From positions 806,001 to 870,000 of the forward strand of contig NZ_CP126084.1 of the NCBI RefSeq assembly GCF_030122845.1: a stretch of DNA of 64,000 nt, given 5' to 3'. Source of the DNA: Paenibacillus woosongensis (GTDB lineage Bacteria > Bacillota > Bacilli > Paenibacillales > Paenibacillaceae). Below, piece after piece: positions 34,261 through 43,882 of the stretch (position 1 is its first letter; each line of letters opens with the position of its first letter). The notes beneath the pieces were generated by a model. It did not search any database and was not told where the DNA came from. It was given only the letters and a program-made list of their open reading frames with translations. The translations under genes were made by a program, and so were the position numbers.

Positions 34261-34276
34261 TGTGAAATAAATCACT
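34261..34276. promoter_or_regulatory. CRP/FNR- or Rex-like palindrome
   Basis: TGTGA-AATAAA-TCACT fits the TGTGA-N6-TCACA pattern of CRP/FNR-type sites with one mismatch. It also overlaps the Rex-type TTGTGA-N6-TCACAA pattern more loosely. It lies 507 bases before pplA and 240 before the HD-GYP gene. A redox sensor here would suit EET, but the distance is long. Confidence 0.4.
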
Positions 34277-34515
34277 TATCATGTGATAAAAAACATCTTC
34301 CCTAGACCAGCAAGAGGCAGGAGGCCTGATGCAGAGCGAATAAAAGCGGTTACTTATATTTTAGAATTTATTTTTTAAAATATATTGCGAAATCTTTCTG
34401 ATGATTTATAGTTCTCAAGCTCCGGTTAAAACGGAAAAAGGTGTCAATTCTTCATACTTTTGAACCGATAATGTATATACAAGGCAACATCCATTATTTG
34501 TGCTAAACGGAAGGA

Positions 34516-36021
34516 ATGAGCATTTCATTGTCGGTGTATAAGACGTTTTATTCACGCTTATTGCTGAACTATATCGCAGGCTCGCTTGCCGCCGTCATTT
34601 CCATCGCCAGTCTTATCATCTTCGCCTTTAAGGAGAGCCCGAGGAACGAGTATGCCTGGATGCTTGCAGTCATGTTCGTCTCCATTGCCGCCATGCTTGG
34701 GTTGGAGTGGGCGGTATTCTCCAGGCAAATCAGGCCGATCCGCCAGGCGTTCCATGAACCTGTCGGCACCTTCACTGATATGCAGTCGATATATTTAAAG
34801 ACCCACCGTCTGCCCGCGCTGACCGTCAAAAGAATTATCGGGCCCCATTTATTCGGGCTGGCCGTTCCTGCGGCCAGCTTGTCGCTATGGCTCGTGTCCG
34901 CGGGACAACTATCAATTCCGCCTTATTATGTGCTGCTGGCGTTGCTTGGAGGTGCTTTTCTAGCCGGCATGCATGCACTGATTGAATTCTATCTCACCTC
35001 TCATTTTATCCGGCCCGTACTGGAAGAGATGCAGTTCCAATCCTTGCAGCTGTTCGGCAGGGAGTTGACGCTCGGCGGCCGTGTGCTTATCTCAATCAAA
35101 CGCAAGTTAAGATGGAGTTTTTTTCTGATCGGGGCTTTTCCGCTTCTGTTATACAATCTCGCTGTTCAATTCAGGCTGGGAGATTGGAATGTCGACCATT
35201 CCGCCTATTGGAAATGGGCTGGCATTGTTCTTCTGATCGGGCTTGGCTTTGCCTTCTTCGGATCGCGGCTGCTGACCCGGGAACTGGAGACGCCGATTCA
35301 GCATTTGTACGAAAGAATGGCCGAGGTCAAGGTCGGATACCTGCGGACGGAGGCCAGCGATCTGTTCTCCGACGAGTTCTCCCGGCTCGTCTCCGGCTTC
35401 AATCATATGCTGCGAGGAGTACGAATCCAGACGGCACGCAATGATCAGCTGGTGGAGAGCTATTTTGCGACGCTCGCCGCAGCGTTGGATGCCCGCGATC
35501 CATATACGGCCGGACATTCCTTAAGGGTCGCCGAATATGCGGTCCAGATCGGCAATTTGGCCAGGCTCCCGAAGCATGTGGTCGATCAGCTCCGCAAAGC
35601 GGCTCTGCTCCATGACATTGGAAAGATCGGCATACCTGACGCCGTATTGCTGAAGGAAGGACAGCTCAGCGAGGAGGAATGGGAACAGATCAAGGCTCAT
35701 CCCGTATTGGGGGAGGCCATCCTGAAGCAGATTGAGCCAGCCGATGAGATGGCGGCATTTCTGCCGGGCGTCCGCTCCCATCATGAACGCTATGATGGCG
35801 CGGGCTACCCGGATGGCTTAAAGGGAGAAGAGATTCCGCTCTTCGGCAGAATTATTGCCGTTGCCGATGCCTTTGATGCGATGACCTCTGACCGCCCTTA
35901 CCGCAAAGGCATGGATGCAGCAACGGCGATTTGCATTCTGGAGAAGGGCAAGGGAACGCAATGGGACCCTTATTTTGTCGGATTATTCGTACAGGCGTAT
36001 TACGAGAAGCAAACGTCTTGA
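34516..36021 (+). CDS. Membrane HD-GYP phosphodiesterase
   Basis: The first about 290 residues hold two pairs of membrane helices around a short loop and a HAMP-like linker (LTRELETPIQHLYERMAEVK). The C-terminal HD-GYP domain has HSLRVAEYA, LLHDIGKIGIPD (metal ligands H and D), HHERYDGAGYP and DRPYRKGM. Family knowledge: HD-GYP domains hydrolyse cyclic di-GMP or related dinucleotides and so control motility and surface behaviour. The ATG lies only one base after AAGGA, so initiation may be weak or a few codons further in. It stands alone, between the pplA control region and the histidine kinase gene. Confidence 0.85.
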   Translation: MSISLSVYKTFYSRLLLNYIAGSLAAVISIASLIIFAFKESPRNEYAWMLAVMFVSIAAMLGLEWAVFSRQIRPIRQAFHEPVGTFTDMQSIYLKTHRLPALTVKRIIGPHLFGLAVPAASLSLWLVSAGQLSIPPYYVLLALLGGAFLAGMHALIEFYLTSHFIRPVLEEMQFQSLQLFGRELTLGGRVLISIKRKLRWSFFLIGAFPLLLYNLAVQFRLGDWNVDHSAYWKWAGIVLLIGLGFAFFGSRLLTRELETPIQHLYERMAEVKVGYLRTEASDLFSDEFSRLVSGFNHMLRGVRIQTARNDQLVESYFATLAAALDARDPYTAGHSLRVAEYAVQIGNLARLPKHVVDQLRKAALLHDIGKIGIPDAVLLKEGQLSEEEWEQIKAHPVLGEAILKQIEPADEMAAFLPGVRSHHERYDGAGYPDGLKGEEIPLFGRIIAVADAFDAMTSDRPYRKGMDAATAICILEKGKGTQWDPYFVGLFVQAYYEKQTS

Positions 36022-36117
36022 TGATTCCTGATGCCGCTTCATGTTAATATGGTATGAACATAGAAATGCAGAAAGTTCCAATACCTTTTAACTTTGAACA
36101 AAGCGGGTGGAAATCAG

Positions 36118-37587
36118 ATGGGTCTTGGAAATTCGTTCTTGATGAATTTGGCTATGCTGGTTACTGTCGCTTATTTAGCGAATGTTTTATATAAGTATTG
36201 GTTTTTGAAAACGCCGCGCAGGATGAATTACGTATTATCCGTGCTGCTTATGATTTTTTCCGGTTGGATTTGCATGAGGTTTGGCTTCAAGCTAAGCGAC
36301 AATGTCATCTTCGATCTGAGGTTCGTGCCCCTCCTGATCGCTACGGCCGTATATTAGCAGCCACTTACACTGGTGGTCATCGGCTTTGGAATCGGCTTGG
36401 TCCGGTTCACGTTTGGCGTGACTGAGGCTGCCCTCGCCGGATTTTTAAATTTGACGATTCTGGGTATCTTGTGCGCCGGAATCAACATATGGATGCAGAG
36501 AAGCCATTTTCGCTTCGTTATTAAAGGCGCGATCGCCATACTGATCGTCAATGCGGTAAATACGATTAACATAGCTGTATTCGGCGTAATTCCATTCCGA
36601 AAGTACATGCTGGAAATTATGCCCGTCGTACTGCCGCTCGGCATCGTATTAAGCATCGTATTCGCCATGATGCTGCGTGATTTCCAGCTGGACCGCCGCC
36701 GCTCGATTGAGCTTAAGCATGCGAACGAACTGCTGCAGAGCCAGACGGAGGAGCTGCAGAAAGCGAAGCTGGCGCTGGAGGAACGGGCACAGCAGCTTGC
36801 ACTCGCTTCCCAATATAAGTCGGAATTTCTGGCGAACATGTCCCATGAGTTAAGGACACCGCTCAACAGTATTATCAACTTGGCGCAGATGATCTCGGAG
36901 AATTATCCTGAGAAAGATTCAGGCTCTGCGGATTATGGACGAATCATCTACAGATCGGGGCAGGAGCTGCTGCAGATTATTAATGATATTCTTGATTTGT
37001 CGAAGGTGGAGGCGGGACGGCTGGAAATCGTCCAGGAGGAAGTAAACGTCAAGGAGCTGCCGCAGCTGCTCTATTTACAGTTCGAACAGACGGCCCGGCA
37101 GAAGGGAGTAGGCTTCGACATCAGCACAGCTTCCGATTTGCCGGCTATGATCATCTCTGATCCCCAACGAATCGGGCAAATATTACGCAACCTGCTCTCC
37201 AACGCTTTTAAATTTACGGATGAAGGCAATGTCAGGATGGAGATATACAAGGTACAAGCGAATGCACGGAGCAGAGGCGAATATATCGCGTTTGCTGTGA
37301 AGGACACCGGGATCGGGATTCCGCCGGACAAGCGGAAGGTCATCTTTGAACCGTTCCATCAGGGGGACGGCTCCATCAGCCGCAAGTATGGGGGGACAGG
37401 GCTTGGTTTGCCGATCAGCAAGCATTTGGCTTGTCTGTTGGGCGGATGGATCGATGTGGAGAGCCAAGAAGGCGAAGGAAGCGCCTTTATACTCTACCTG
37501 CCTATGTCTCCGCATGTGCAAGCATCCGGTTTGCCTCCAGCTGCCGAGGAAAAAGCGATGTTTGCCGGACGCGGCATATCCGGTTAA
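36118..37587 (+). pseudogene. 5TM-type sensor histidine kinase interrupted by an in-frame amber codon
   Basis: ATG 36118 with GGGTGG ahead opens a LytS/YhcK-type 5TM receptor domain. After FVPLLIATAVY a TAG (36355-36357) replaces the usual glycine codon. The same frame continues without change (QPLTLVVIGFGIGLV) through the rest of the membrane domain, a coiled linker, SEFLANMSHELRTPLNS with the phospho-acceptor His, NLLSNAFKFT and the ATPase motifs DTGIGIPP and GGTGLGLPI. So a single base separates it from an intact 489-residue kinase. It may be a recent pseudogene, a sequencing error or, less likely, read-through. Base context after the stop is CAGCCA. No response regulator is adjacent. Confidence 0.8.
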
Positions 37588-37622
37588 TATTTATACTAGA
37601 TCAATGAGAAAGGTTGGAATAG

Positions 37623-38003
37623 ATGATGGAAAAGCAAGTGTTATCGACAACGGCAGCACCTGGAGCGATCGGGCCGTATTCGCAGGGAATAGTCATCGGC
37701 GATGTCATATATACCTCCGGGCAGCTTGGCCTCGTTCCGGAGACCGGACAATTCGCAGAGGGCGTGGAAGCTCAGACGGCTCAAGCGCTGAACAATGTGA
37801 AGGCGATTCTTGAGGCGGCGGGAAGCGGCCTGGACAAGGTCGTGAAAACGACGGTATTCTTAAAAGATATGAATGATTTCGTAAAAGTAAATGAAATCTA
37901 CGGCTCGTTTTTTGCCGAGCCTTATCCGGCACGCAGCGCGGTTGAGGTTGCCCGTCTTCCGAAGGACGGCTTGGTCGAGATCGAAGTTATTGCACTGAAG
38001 TAA
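37623..38003 (+). CDS. ridA: RidA family enamine/imine deaminase
   Basis: A 126-residue protein with the full RidA pattern: APGAIGPYSQGI, YTSGQLGLVP, NNVKAILEAAG, VVKTTVFLKDM and PARSAVEVARLPKDGLVEIEVIA, including the substrate-binding Arg of ARSAVE and the terminal Glu. RidA hydrolyses reactive 2-aminoacrylate-type enamines formed by PLP enzymes. It is a single gene with a terminator directly after. Confidence 0.93.
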   Translation: MMEKQVLSTTAAPGAIGPYSQGIVIGDVIYTSGQLGLVPETGQFAEGVEAQTAQALNNVKAILEAAGSGLDKVVKTTVFLKDMNDFVKVNEIYGSFFAEPYPARSAVEVARLPKDGLVEIEVIALK

Positions 38004-38039
38004 TACTGAAACAGGCAGGCCGGATACCGTCGCCTGTCC

Positions 38040-38092
38040 AAAGGTCACGTACATTACCTGGGTTATCGCAAGGGATGTAAGTGGCCTTTTTT
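38040..38092. terminator. Terminator between ridA and the TspO-like gene
   Basis: AAAGG-CAC-TACAT pairs with ATGTA-GTG-CCTTT and is followed by six T on the plus strand. It serves the converging genes. Confidence 0.7.
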
Positions 38093-38104
38093 GAAAAATG
38101 CCGG

Positions 38105-38860
38105 TCAATCCCGCTCTCGCGAACGCATAAGTCCAATCCATAGCGCATACAGCAATAAAATGAAGGCGAGGACGGCAGCGGTCATGCTGAGTCCAGGGAT
38201 GCTTTTCTGTTCAATGGCAATGGCCGCATAAGCCCAGACGAATACCAGCGGCAGCACACCATCGCGGGGGCGGAGGGTTATTCCGATAGCAGCAGCGGTA
38301 CCTGCGGATAGCAGGATAATCCCTGCTGTTTTGGGATTCAGGCTTATCCCGAGACCTTCATGTAAGAGAATAACAGCGAGATTAACCAGCGTGGCCACGC
38401 AAATCCATCCAAAATAAATGCTGAATGGCAGCCGGAGCAGCCAAGTCTCTCCGGAAGTTGGCGTATAGACGTAGCGAGTCTTGGCATAGATGACGGCAAG
38501 CGATAGAAGCAGGGCGATCATGGCGGCAAAGGACAATGCGATATATTGATACTGCCATAAGAATACCCAGGCCATATTAAAAATACAGGACAGGATGAAC
38601 CAATAGGAAATGGCCAGCACGGAATCCTGACTTCCGGTATTTCTTCGCAGCTGATATACGATATATCCGGCGAGCAATAGATAGATTAGCGCCCAGATCA
38701 TAAACGCGTATCCGGCCGGCGTGATGGGGGTATGATACTTGTCGGACAATTGCCCGGTGGTCATCCCGCCCATCGGAATCGCCATGGCCAAATAATTGAC
38801 GCCGAGGACGGCCGCATAGAACAGCGCATTCCACCAGCGGAAGGCATTGTTACGAAACAT
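38105..38860 (-). CDS. TspO/MBR-like tryptophan-rich membrane protein
   Basis: ATG 38860 is preceded by AGGAGG at good spacing; a longer frame from 39031 lacks any site. The 251 residues contain about eight hydrophobic helices. The first five match the tryptophan-rich sensory protein pattern: GYAFMIWALIYLLL, then NMAWVFLWQY and LPFSIYFGWICVATLVN. TspO homologues bind porphyrins and related ligands; the role here is unknown. Bacilli carry longer members of this kind with an added C-terminal membrane part, as seen here. Confidence 0.75.
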   Translation of the reverse strand: MFRNNAFRWWNALFYAAVLGVNYLAMAIPMGGMTTGQLSDKYHTPITPAGYAFMIWALIYLLLAGYIVYQLRRNTGSQDSVLAISYWFILSCIFNMAWVFLWQYQYIALSFAAMIALLLSLAVIYAKTRYVYTPTSGETWLLRLPFSIYFGWICVATLVNLAVILLHEGLGISLNPKTAGIILLSAGTAAAIGITLRPRDGVLPLVFVWAYAAIAIEQKSIPGLSMTAAVLAFILLLYALWIGLMRSRERD

Positions 38861-39074
38861 ATATATACCTCCTGCGATGCTTGATTTAGAAATGAACCAA
38901 GGATGTAACCAAGTAGTGTTTATGATATGAATATACCCAATTAGAGCGAATGATATCAGGCGGTGTGTTATCATATTCATTGGATGCCGATCACCTGGTG
39001 AAGCGTTTGAGAATGGCCGGGTTATGGGCAAAATGGATCAGAGGAAAATGGAATAGAAACGACGGGAGATCACC

Positions 39075-42000
39075 ATGAATCAACGTCTTTATGCGATATG
39101 GCTGGGAGAGGTATTGTTCTGTTTCTCGGGTGAAACATCCGAATCTAAGATTGATGCCTGGGCAGCCTCGCTGCGCAGACTGGAGACGGCAGAAGGGAAG
39201 CGGCCATTTCAGCAGGCCGCGCTTCGGCTCGCCGAAGTGCGTTATCCAGCTTCCGCTGGAAGAAGCGCCTTTAAATCCGGCGAACGGAGGGGACTGATAG
39301 GGCGAACGCTGGAAGGGCTCGCTCTGCCTGTTCAAGACGCATGGCCGCTGCTGCTGGGCTGGAACGAAGCCCAGATAGAGGCGCAGGGATTTTTGCCTGG
39401 GCAAGAGCTGGATTATTGGAGCAAGGCGGCAAAATTTGCGCTTGAACTCATGATGAAAGGGCGGATAGCCCCCGGCATGGCAGAGGTTCTTCTGACCGGG
39501 AACCGGCGGCCGAAAGGCCAAGCTTCGGCAAAAGCGCTATGGGGGCCAAAGCTTGGCGATCCTGTGGATGAAGAACGGTTCAGGCTGTTGGCTGGAAGCA
39601 TGCCGCCGATCTGCCTGGCTGCCGTCCAGTTTGGGGGAATGCAGGAGGAGGACGTCGAGGCAAGGCAAATTGCCGTGCTCTACTCATTTATGAGCGCTGT
39701 TCTTGACCATGAGGTTCGCAAAGCTGTCGGCGGATTGGGAAGAAAGCTGAATGCGAGCCGGGCTGATTATCGCCGGGGCACCTCTCCGCTGGCGGAGCTA
39801 TGGTGGAACGGCCTGCTCGCCGCCGTGCCGCACGGGGACATGCAGGGTACGGTCTCGGAGCTGGCGGAGCTCGCTGAGGGCATCAGGGATACTGGCGGAG
39901 GCGAGCCGAAAGTTCAGCACGAGGATGATGAAGGGCGGAGCCCGGGAACATTCCGTTTATGCTTGCGGCTCGAACCGGAAGAAGAGGAGGCGGCAATGCC
40001 CGCCTGGCGCCTGTCATTGTGGGCTGAAGGCGTGGAGGATCCTGGCGTTCTGCTGCCCTATGGGCTGATATGGAGCTATCCGGAGCGGGATATCGAGATT
40101 CGCGGCAGGGTATATCATGGTGCCGGCGAGCAGCTTTTGCACCGGCTTGGCAAGGCAGCCAGGCTCTCCCGGGGAGTAAGGAAAGCGATGGAATGCCCGC
40201 GCCCGGAGGGCACGCTGCTTCAGCCGGAAGAGGTATTCTCCTTGCTAAGCAAGGAGGTAGCCCAGCTTCGCAGGCATGGCATTACGGTGCAGATGCCCTC
40301 CCGCTGGACGAAGGAGGGGCGCCGGACTGCCGGGATCAGACTGCGGACGGAACAGTGGGGAACGCCTTCGGAATCCGGGCAAGGGGCAGGTAGTACGCCG
40401 CGGCTGGGAGTCGAGCAGCTTGTTGCTTACGAGGCGGAGGTGGTATTCGGCGGAAGCCCCTTGTCCGAAGAGGAGCTTAACGAACTGGCTGCGTCCAAGT
40501 CGCCTCTCGTTTTTTTTCGCGGGGAATGGGTTGAGATCGATGTGAAGGAAATCCGCCAGGTGCTGAAATTCATGAAGCGCTATAAGACCGGAGAGATGAG
40601 CTTCCGTGAGCTGATGCATCTGACCGTGCAGGAAGAAGGCAGCTATTGGGACGGCCTGCCGATTGAGCAGGTGGAGACCGCAGGCCTGCTGTCGCTGCTG
40701 CTGGAGGGGCATTCGGTGCGCGGCATGGATGACAGGCCGGTCCCCCGCTTGCTGCGAGGGACCTTGCGGCCCTATCAGGAGCGGGGCTATCGCTGGCTGG
40801 TCATGATGCGGCAGCTCGGCTTCGGGGCTCTGCTCGCCGATGATATGGGACTGGGCAAGACGGTACAGGTCATTGCGGCGCTGCTTGATGGAATCGAGGC
40901 TGGAACGGTGCTGATCATCTGTCCGACGTCGCTGCTGGGCAACTGGCAGAAGGAGCTGTCGAGGTTCGCGCCGGAGCTGAAGCTGCACATTCACCATGGC
41001 AGCGGCCGGCTGCACGGAGAGGAATTCCGGGAGGAATGCGCCAGGCAGCAGGTTGTGCTGACGACTTACCCGCTGGCCGGGCGGGATATGAAGGAGCTGC
41101 AGTCGGTTGAATGGGCGTCGATTGTGCTTGATGAGGCGCAGTACATTAAAAATTACGGTACCAAGCAGGCACAGAGCGTAATGAAGCTGAACGCCCCGCA
41201 TCGGATTGCAATGACGGGAACGCCGGTTGAGAATCGGCTCAGCGAGCTGTGGTCCATCTTTCAGTTCCTGAATCCCGGCTATCTGGGCGGCCATTCCTCT
41301 TTCAAGTCGAAATATGCCGGGAGCAGCGAGCAGCAGCCAGCAGAGCTGGCGAGGCTTCGCCAGCTGATTGCGCCGTTTCTGCTGCGCCGGCTGAAGAGTG
41401 ATCCGGACATCCGCAAGGATTTGCCGGATAAAATTGAATTGAAGTCCTATTGCCCGCTTATGCCGGCGCAAGCCGAGCTGTACCGGGAAGCGACGGAGGA
41501 CTTGCTTGGGCGGATCGCGGGCAGCACCGGCATAGCCCGCAAAGGGATCGTGCTGTCTACGCTTACCCGTCTGAAGCAAATTTGCGATCATCCGCTGCTG
41601 GTGACCGGCGCAAAGGAAACAAGGCCAAAGGCAGAGGCATCCGGCAAAATGGAGCGCCTGCTCGAGCTGCTGGATTTGATTATCGACAATAACGAGGCCG
41701 CGCTTATTTTTACGCAGTATGTGCAAATGGGCAAGCTGCTGTGCGAGGCGCTTGAACAGAAGTACGGCATGGCTCCCGCTTTTCTTCACGGCGGAATCAG
41801 CAAGGCGGAGCGGGACCGCATGGTAGAGGATTTCCAGCAGGGAGGCGGTTCCCCGTTCTTCGTACTGTCGCTCAAGGCTGGAGGGGTTGGCCTGAATCTG
41901 ACGCGGGCCAATCATGTGATTCATTATGACCGCTGGTGGAACCCGGCTGTGGAGAATCAGGCGACCGACCGGGTGTTCCGCATCGGACAGAAGCGGAATG

Positions 42001-42164
42001 TCGAGGTTCATAAGCTGATTTGCCAAGGGACGCTGGAGGAGCGGATTGACGAGCTGATCGAGCGCAAAAAATCGCTGTCAGAGCAGGTCGTCGGCTCCGG
42101 CGAGCAGTGGCTGACGGAGATGTCGAACGGGGAGCTGCAGCATCTGATTGAGCTGCAGCATTAA
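39075..42164 (+). CDS. SNF2 family DEAD-like helicase/ATPase
   Basis: The 1029-residue protein has about 550 residues of N-terminal bacterial SNF2-associated sequence, then the ATPase core. Visible motifs are PYQERGYRWLVMMRQLG, DDMGLGKT (motif I), DEAQ (motif II) and MTGTPVENRLSELWSI (III). FLLRRLKSD, IFTQYVQMGKLL, LHGGISKAERD, SLKAGGVGLNLTRANHV and ATDRVFRIGQKR (motif VI) follow. It resembles B. subtilis YwqA. The role in that family is thought to be transcription or DNA-repair remodelling, but it is not settled. ATG follows GACGGGAG. The downstream frameshifted gene is probably in the same operon. Confidence 0.9.
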   Translation: MNQRLYAIWLGEVLFCFSGETSESKIDAWAASLRRLETAEGKRPFQQAALRLAEVRYPASAGRSAFKSGERRGLIGRTLEGLALPVQDAWPLLLGWNEAQIEAQGFLPGQELDYWSKAAKFALELMMKGRIAPGMAEVLLTGNRRPKGQASAKALWGPKLGDPVDEERFRLLAGSMPPICLAAVQFGGMQEEDVEARQIAVLYSFMSAVLDHEVRKAVGGLGRKLNASRADYRRGTSPLAELWWNGLLAAVPHGDMQGTVSELAELAEGIRDTGGGEPKVQHEDDEGRSPGTFRLCLRLEPEEEEAAMPAWRLSLWAEGVEDPGVLLPYGLIWSYPERDIEIRGRVYHGAGEQLLHRLGKAARLSRGVRKAMECPRPEGTLLQPEEVFSLLSKEVAQLRRHGITVQMPSRWTKEGRRTAGIRLRTEQWGTPSESGQGAGSTPRLGVEQLVAYEAEVVFGGSPLSEEELNELAASKSPLVFFRGEWVEIDVKEIRQVLKFMKRYKTGEMSFRELMHLTVQEEGSYWDGLPIEQVETAGLLSLLLEGHSVRGMDDRPVPRLLRGTLRPYQERGYRWLVMMRQLGFGALLADDMGLGKTVQVIAALLDGIEAGTVLIICPTSLLGNWQKELSRFAPELKLHIHHGSGRLHGEEFREECARQQVVLTTYPLAGRDMKELQSVEWASIVLDEAQYIKNYGTKQAQSVMKLNAPHRIAMTGTPVENRLSELWSIFQFLNPGYLGGHSSFKSKYAGSSEQQPAELARLRQLIAPFLLRRLKSDPDIRKDLPDKIELKSYCPLMPAQAELYREATEDLLGRIAGSTGIARKGIVLSTLTRLKQICDHPLLVTGAKETRPKAEASGKMERLLELLDLIIDNNEAALIFTQYVQMGKLLCEALEQKYGMAPAFLHGGISKAERDRMVEDFQQGGGSPFFVLSLKAGGVGLNLTRANHVIHYDRWWNPAVENQATDRVFRIGQKRNVEVHKLICQGTLEERIDELIERKKSLSEQVVGSGEQWLTEMSNGELQHLIELQH

Positions 42165-42190
42165 ATCTGCGAGGAGGGGCGTGCAGGACG

Positions 42191-42969
42191 ATGGAACAGC
42201 CTATGGACAACAAGGTTGTGGCGGCCGATGTGCAGATCGAGCCGGAGCCGGGCGGCTGGAGAATCACGATTCCAGCCGCCGGGGAAGGCACAGAACAGCC
42301 CGCTTGTTCTGTGCTGCTGCTGGAAGCAGACGCGCCCGGCCCAGGCCGGCGTCTGCTCCAGGCTCTCGCGCAGCAGCCGCTCAAGCTGGCTGCGCTGCAG
42401 GAGGCCGGCGCAACGGCGATCGCCGGCCTCCTGCCCAAGACTCCGCCGTGGCAGCCGGCGGAGGGCCCCCGCGCAGCAGCTGCAGCTGCTGCGCGGAAGA
42501 GCCGTGCGGCCATGCTGCGCAGGCCGCACGCGCGGGCGCGGCAGCATGGCGCGCGGCCACGCCCGAGCAGCGGCTAACGCTGCTCGGCTGGACGCGCGAG
42601 ACGCTGCTCGCGGCGGTGCTGGCGGCGTGGGCGGAGGCGGAGCCCCTGCCCGATGCCGCCGAGGCCCTGCGCGCGGCGCTGGGGCCTCAGCAGGAGGAGG
42701 CCCGCGCCCGTGCGGGCGGGCCGAGCATCGCCGAGTGGCTCGCGGACATGGCGGAGCAGGGCGGCCTGCATGCCCCCGGCCCGCAGTTCCACGACGTCCA
42801 GATCCAGCTGGACGCCGCGGAAGCCCCGCCCCCGGACGCGGATGCCGAGGCCCTGGCCAAGCTGCTCCCTGGCGTGCGGGGCGCAGCTAAAGGCCTCGGC
42901 CTTGTGCGCGAGGGCGTCATGCAGCGGGCCGAGGAGCTGGCGCGCCAGCTGCGGCATAAGCCTCGCTAG
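42191..42969 (+). pseudogene. GC-rich hypothetical gene with a one-base frameshift
   Basis: ATG 42191 opens a frame (MEQPMDNKVVAADVQIEPEP) that remains plausible up to about 42470. From about 42550 the gene clearly continues in the -1 frame (TPEQRLTLLGWTRETLLAAV) to 42969. A one-base loss in the very GC-rich, repetitive stretch 42465-42550, which contains C5 and GC runs, would unite them into about 260 residues. This may be real decay or an assembly error. I know no function; the gene follows the SNF2 helicase by 26 bases and probably shares its transcript. Confidence 0.6.
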
Positions 42970-43012
42970 CCATAGCCAAGGCTGGCCGCAAGCCCCCTTA
43001 CGCGCCAGCAAA

Positions 43013-43055
43013 ACAGGACAGCCGTCAAGGTTCCACTCCTTGACGGCTGTCCTGT
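43013..43055. terminator. Strong bidirectional terminator
   Basis: ACAGGACAGCCGTCAAGG (43013-43030) pairs perfectly over 18 bp with CCTTGACGGCTGTCCTGT (43038-43055). It touches the stop codon of the alarmone synthetase gene on the minus strand. Confidence 0.85.
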
Positions 43056-43732
43056 TATATATCCCGGCTTACCCCGGGCTCGGGAAGAGACGCTTCGGCG
43101 GCGCCCATGATCTCCCTGCGCAGGCCGTGCATCTTCTTGTCGAGCGCATCGGCGGCTTTGGCCGCTTCCGTCAGCTCTTGAACGACGTGCGGCGGCACCT
43201 GCTTGTCGTATTTGTAGAACAGAATATGCTCCATGCTGGCCCAGAAATCCATAGCCAGCGTGCGCATTTGAATCTCCACCTTCATCCAGCGCTGTCCCTC
43301 GAACAGCGTTAGCGGTACAGCAACGATCACATGGAGGCTCTGGTATCCGTTCGGCTTCGGCTTAGCGATATAGTCCTTGATCTCAATGATCGTAAGATCG
43401 TCGCGATGGCGCAGATGATCCAGCAGCTTGTAAATGTCCTTCACGAACGAAAAGACGATACGCATGCCGGCGATATCGTGAATTTTGTTCACCATATTAT
43501 CAACGGTCATTTCGAGACCCTTGCGTTCCAGCTTGTCGAGTATGCTCTTCGGTTCCTTGATCCGCGTCTTGATATGTTCGATCGGGCTGTACCCGTTCAA
43601 AATTTTCCACTCGGTCTGAATCAGCTTGATCTTGTTCTTCAATTCATCCAGTGCGAGCTGATACAGCGTAGGAAGCTTCTTCCACTCCTCCAGCTTGCGC
43701 AGCTGGTCGTCTCCGATTTCCCATTGATACAA
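43055..43732 (-). CDS. Small alarmone synthetase (RelP/YwaC type)
   Basis: The protein matches YwaC over its length: YSPIEHIKTRIKEPKSI, IHDIAGMRIVFSFVKDIY, IKDYIAKPKPNGYQSLH, EIQMRTLAMDFWASMEH and a C-terminal helix. It should make ppGpp/pppGpp from ATP and GDP/GTP without a hydrolase domain. The start is unclear. TTG 43732 gives the family length, but its ribosome site abuts it. The frame stays open to 43798, where ATC or CTG codons follow a good AGGAG with 6-9 bases of spacing. No ATG exists. Confidence 0.88.
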   Translation of the reverse strand: MYQWEIGDDQLRKLEEWKKLPTLYQLALDELKNKIKLIQTEWKILNGYSPIEHIKTRIKEPKSILDKLERKGLEMTVDNMVNKIHDIAGMRIVFSFVKDIYKLLDHLRHRDDLTIIEIKDYIAKPKPNGYQSLHVIVAVPLTLFEGQRWMKVEIQMRTLAMDFWASMEHILFYKYDKQVPPHVVQELTEAAKAADALDKKMHGLRREIMGAAEASLPEPGVSRDI

Positions 43733-43882
43733 CTCCCGTAAATCCAGCTGATTTAACAGGGCGCCTTTATCGTTTGCATCTACTCTGTCCAGGATAATCT
43801 ACTCCTAAGCTAAAAAATGGTTTCGTACGTTTCGTACTGCTCCCTTATTGTACCTTGAACGCCCTGGCAAAATCAAAGCGAA

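Noticed and set aside
40245..42026. 593-codon frame on the minus strand
   Set aside because: Shadow of the SNF2 helicase gene; composition follows the opposite frame.
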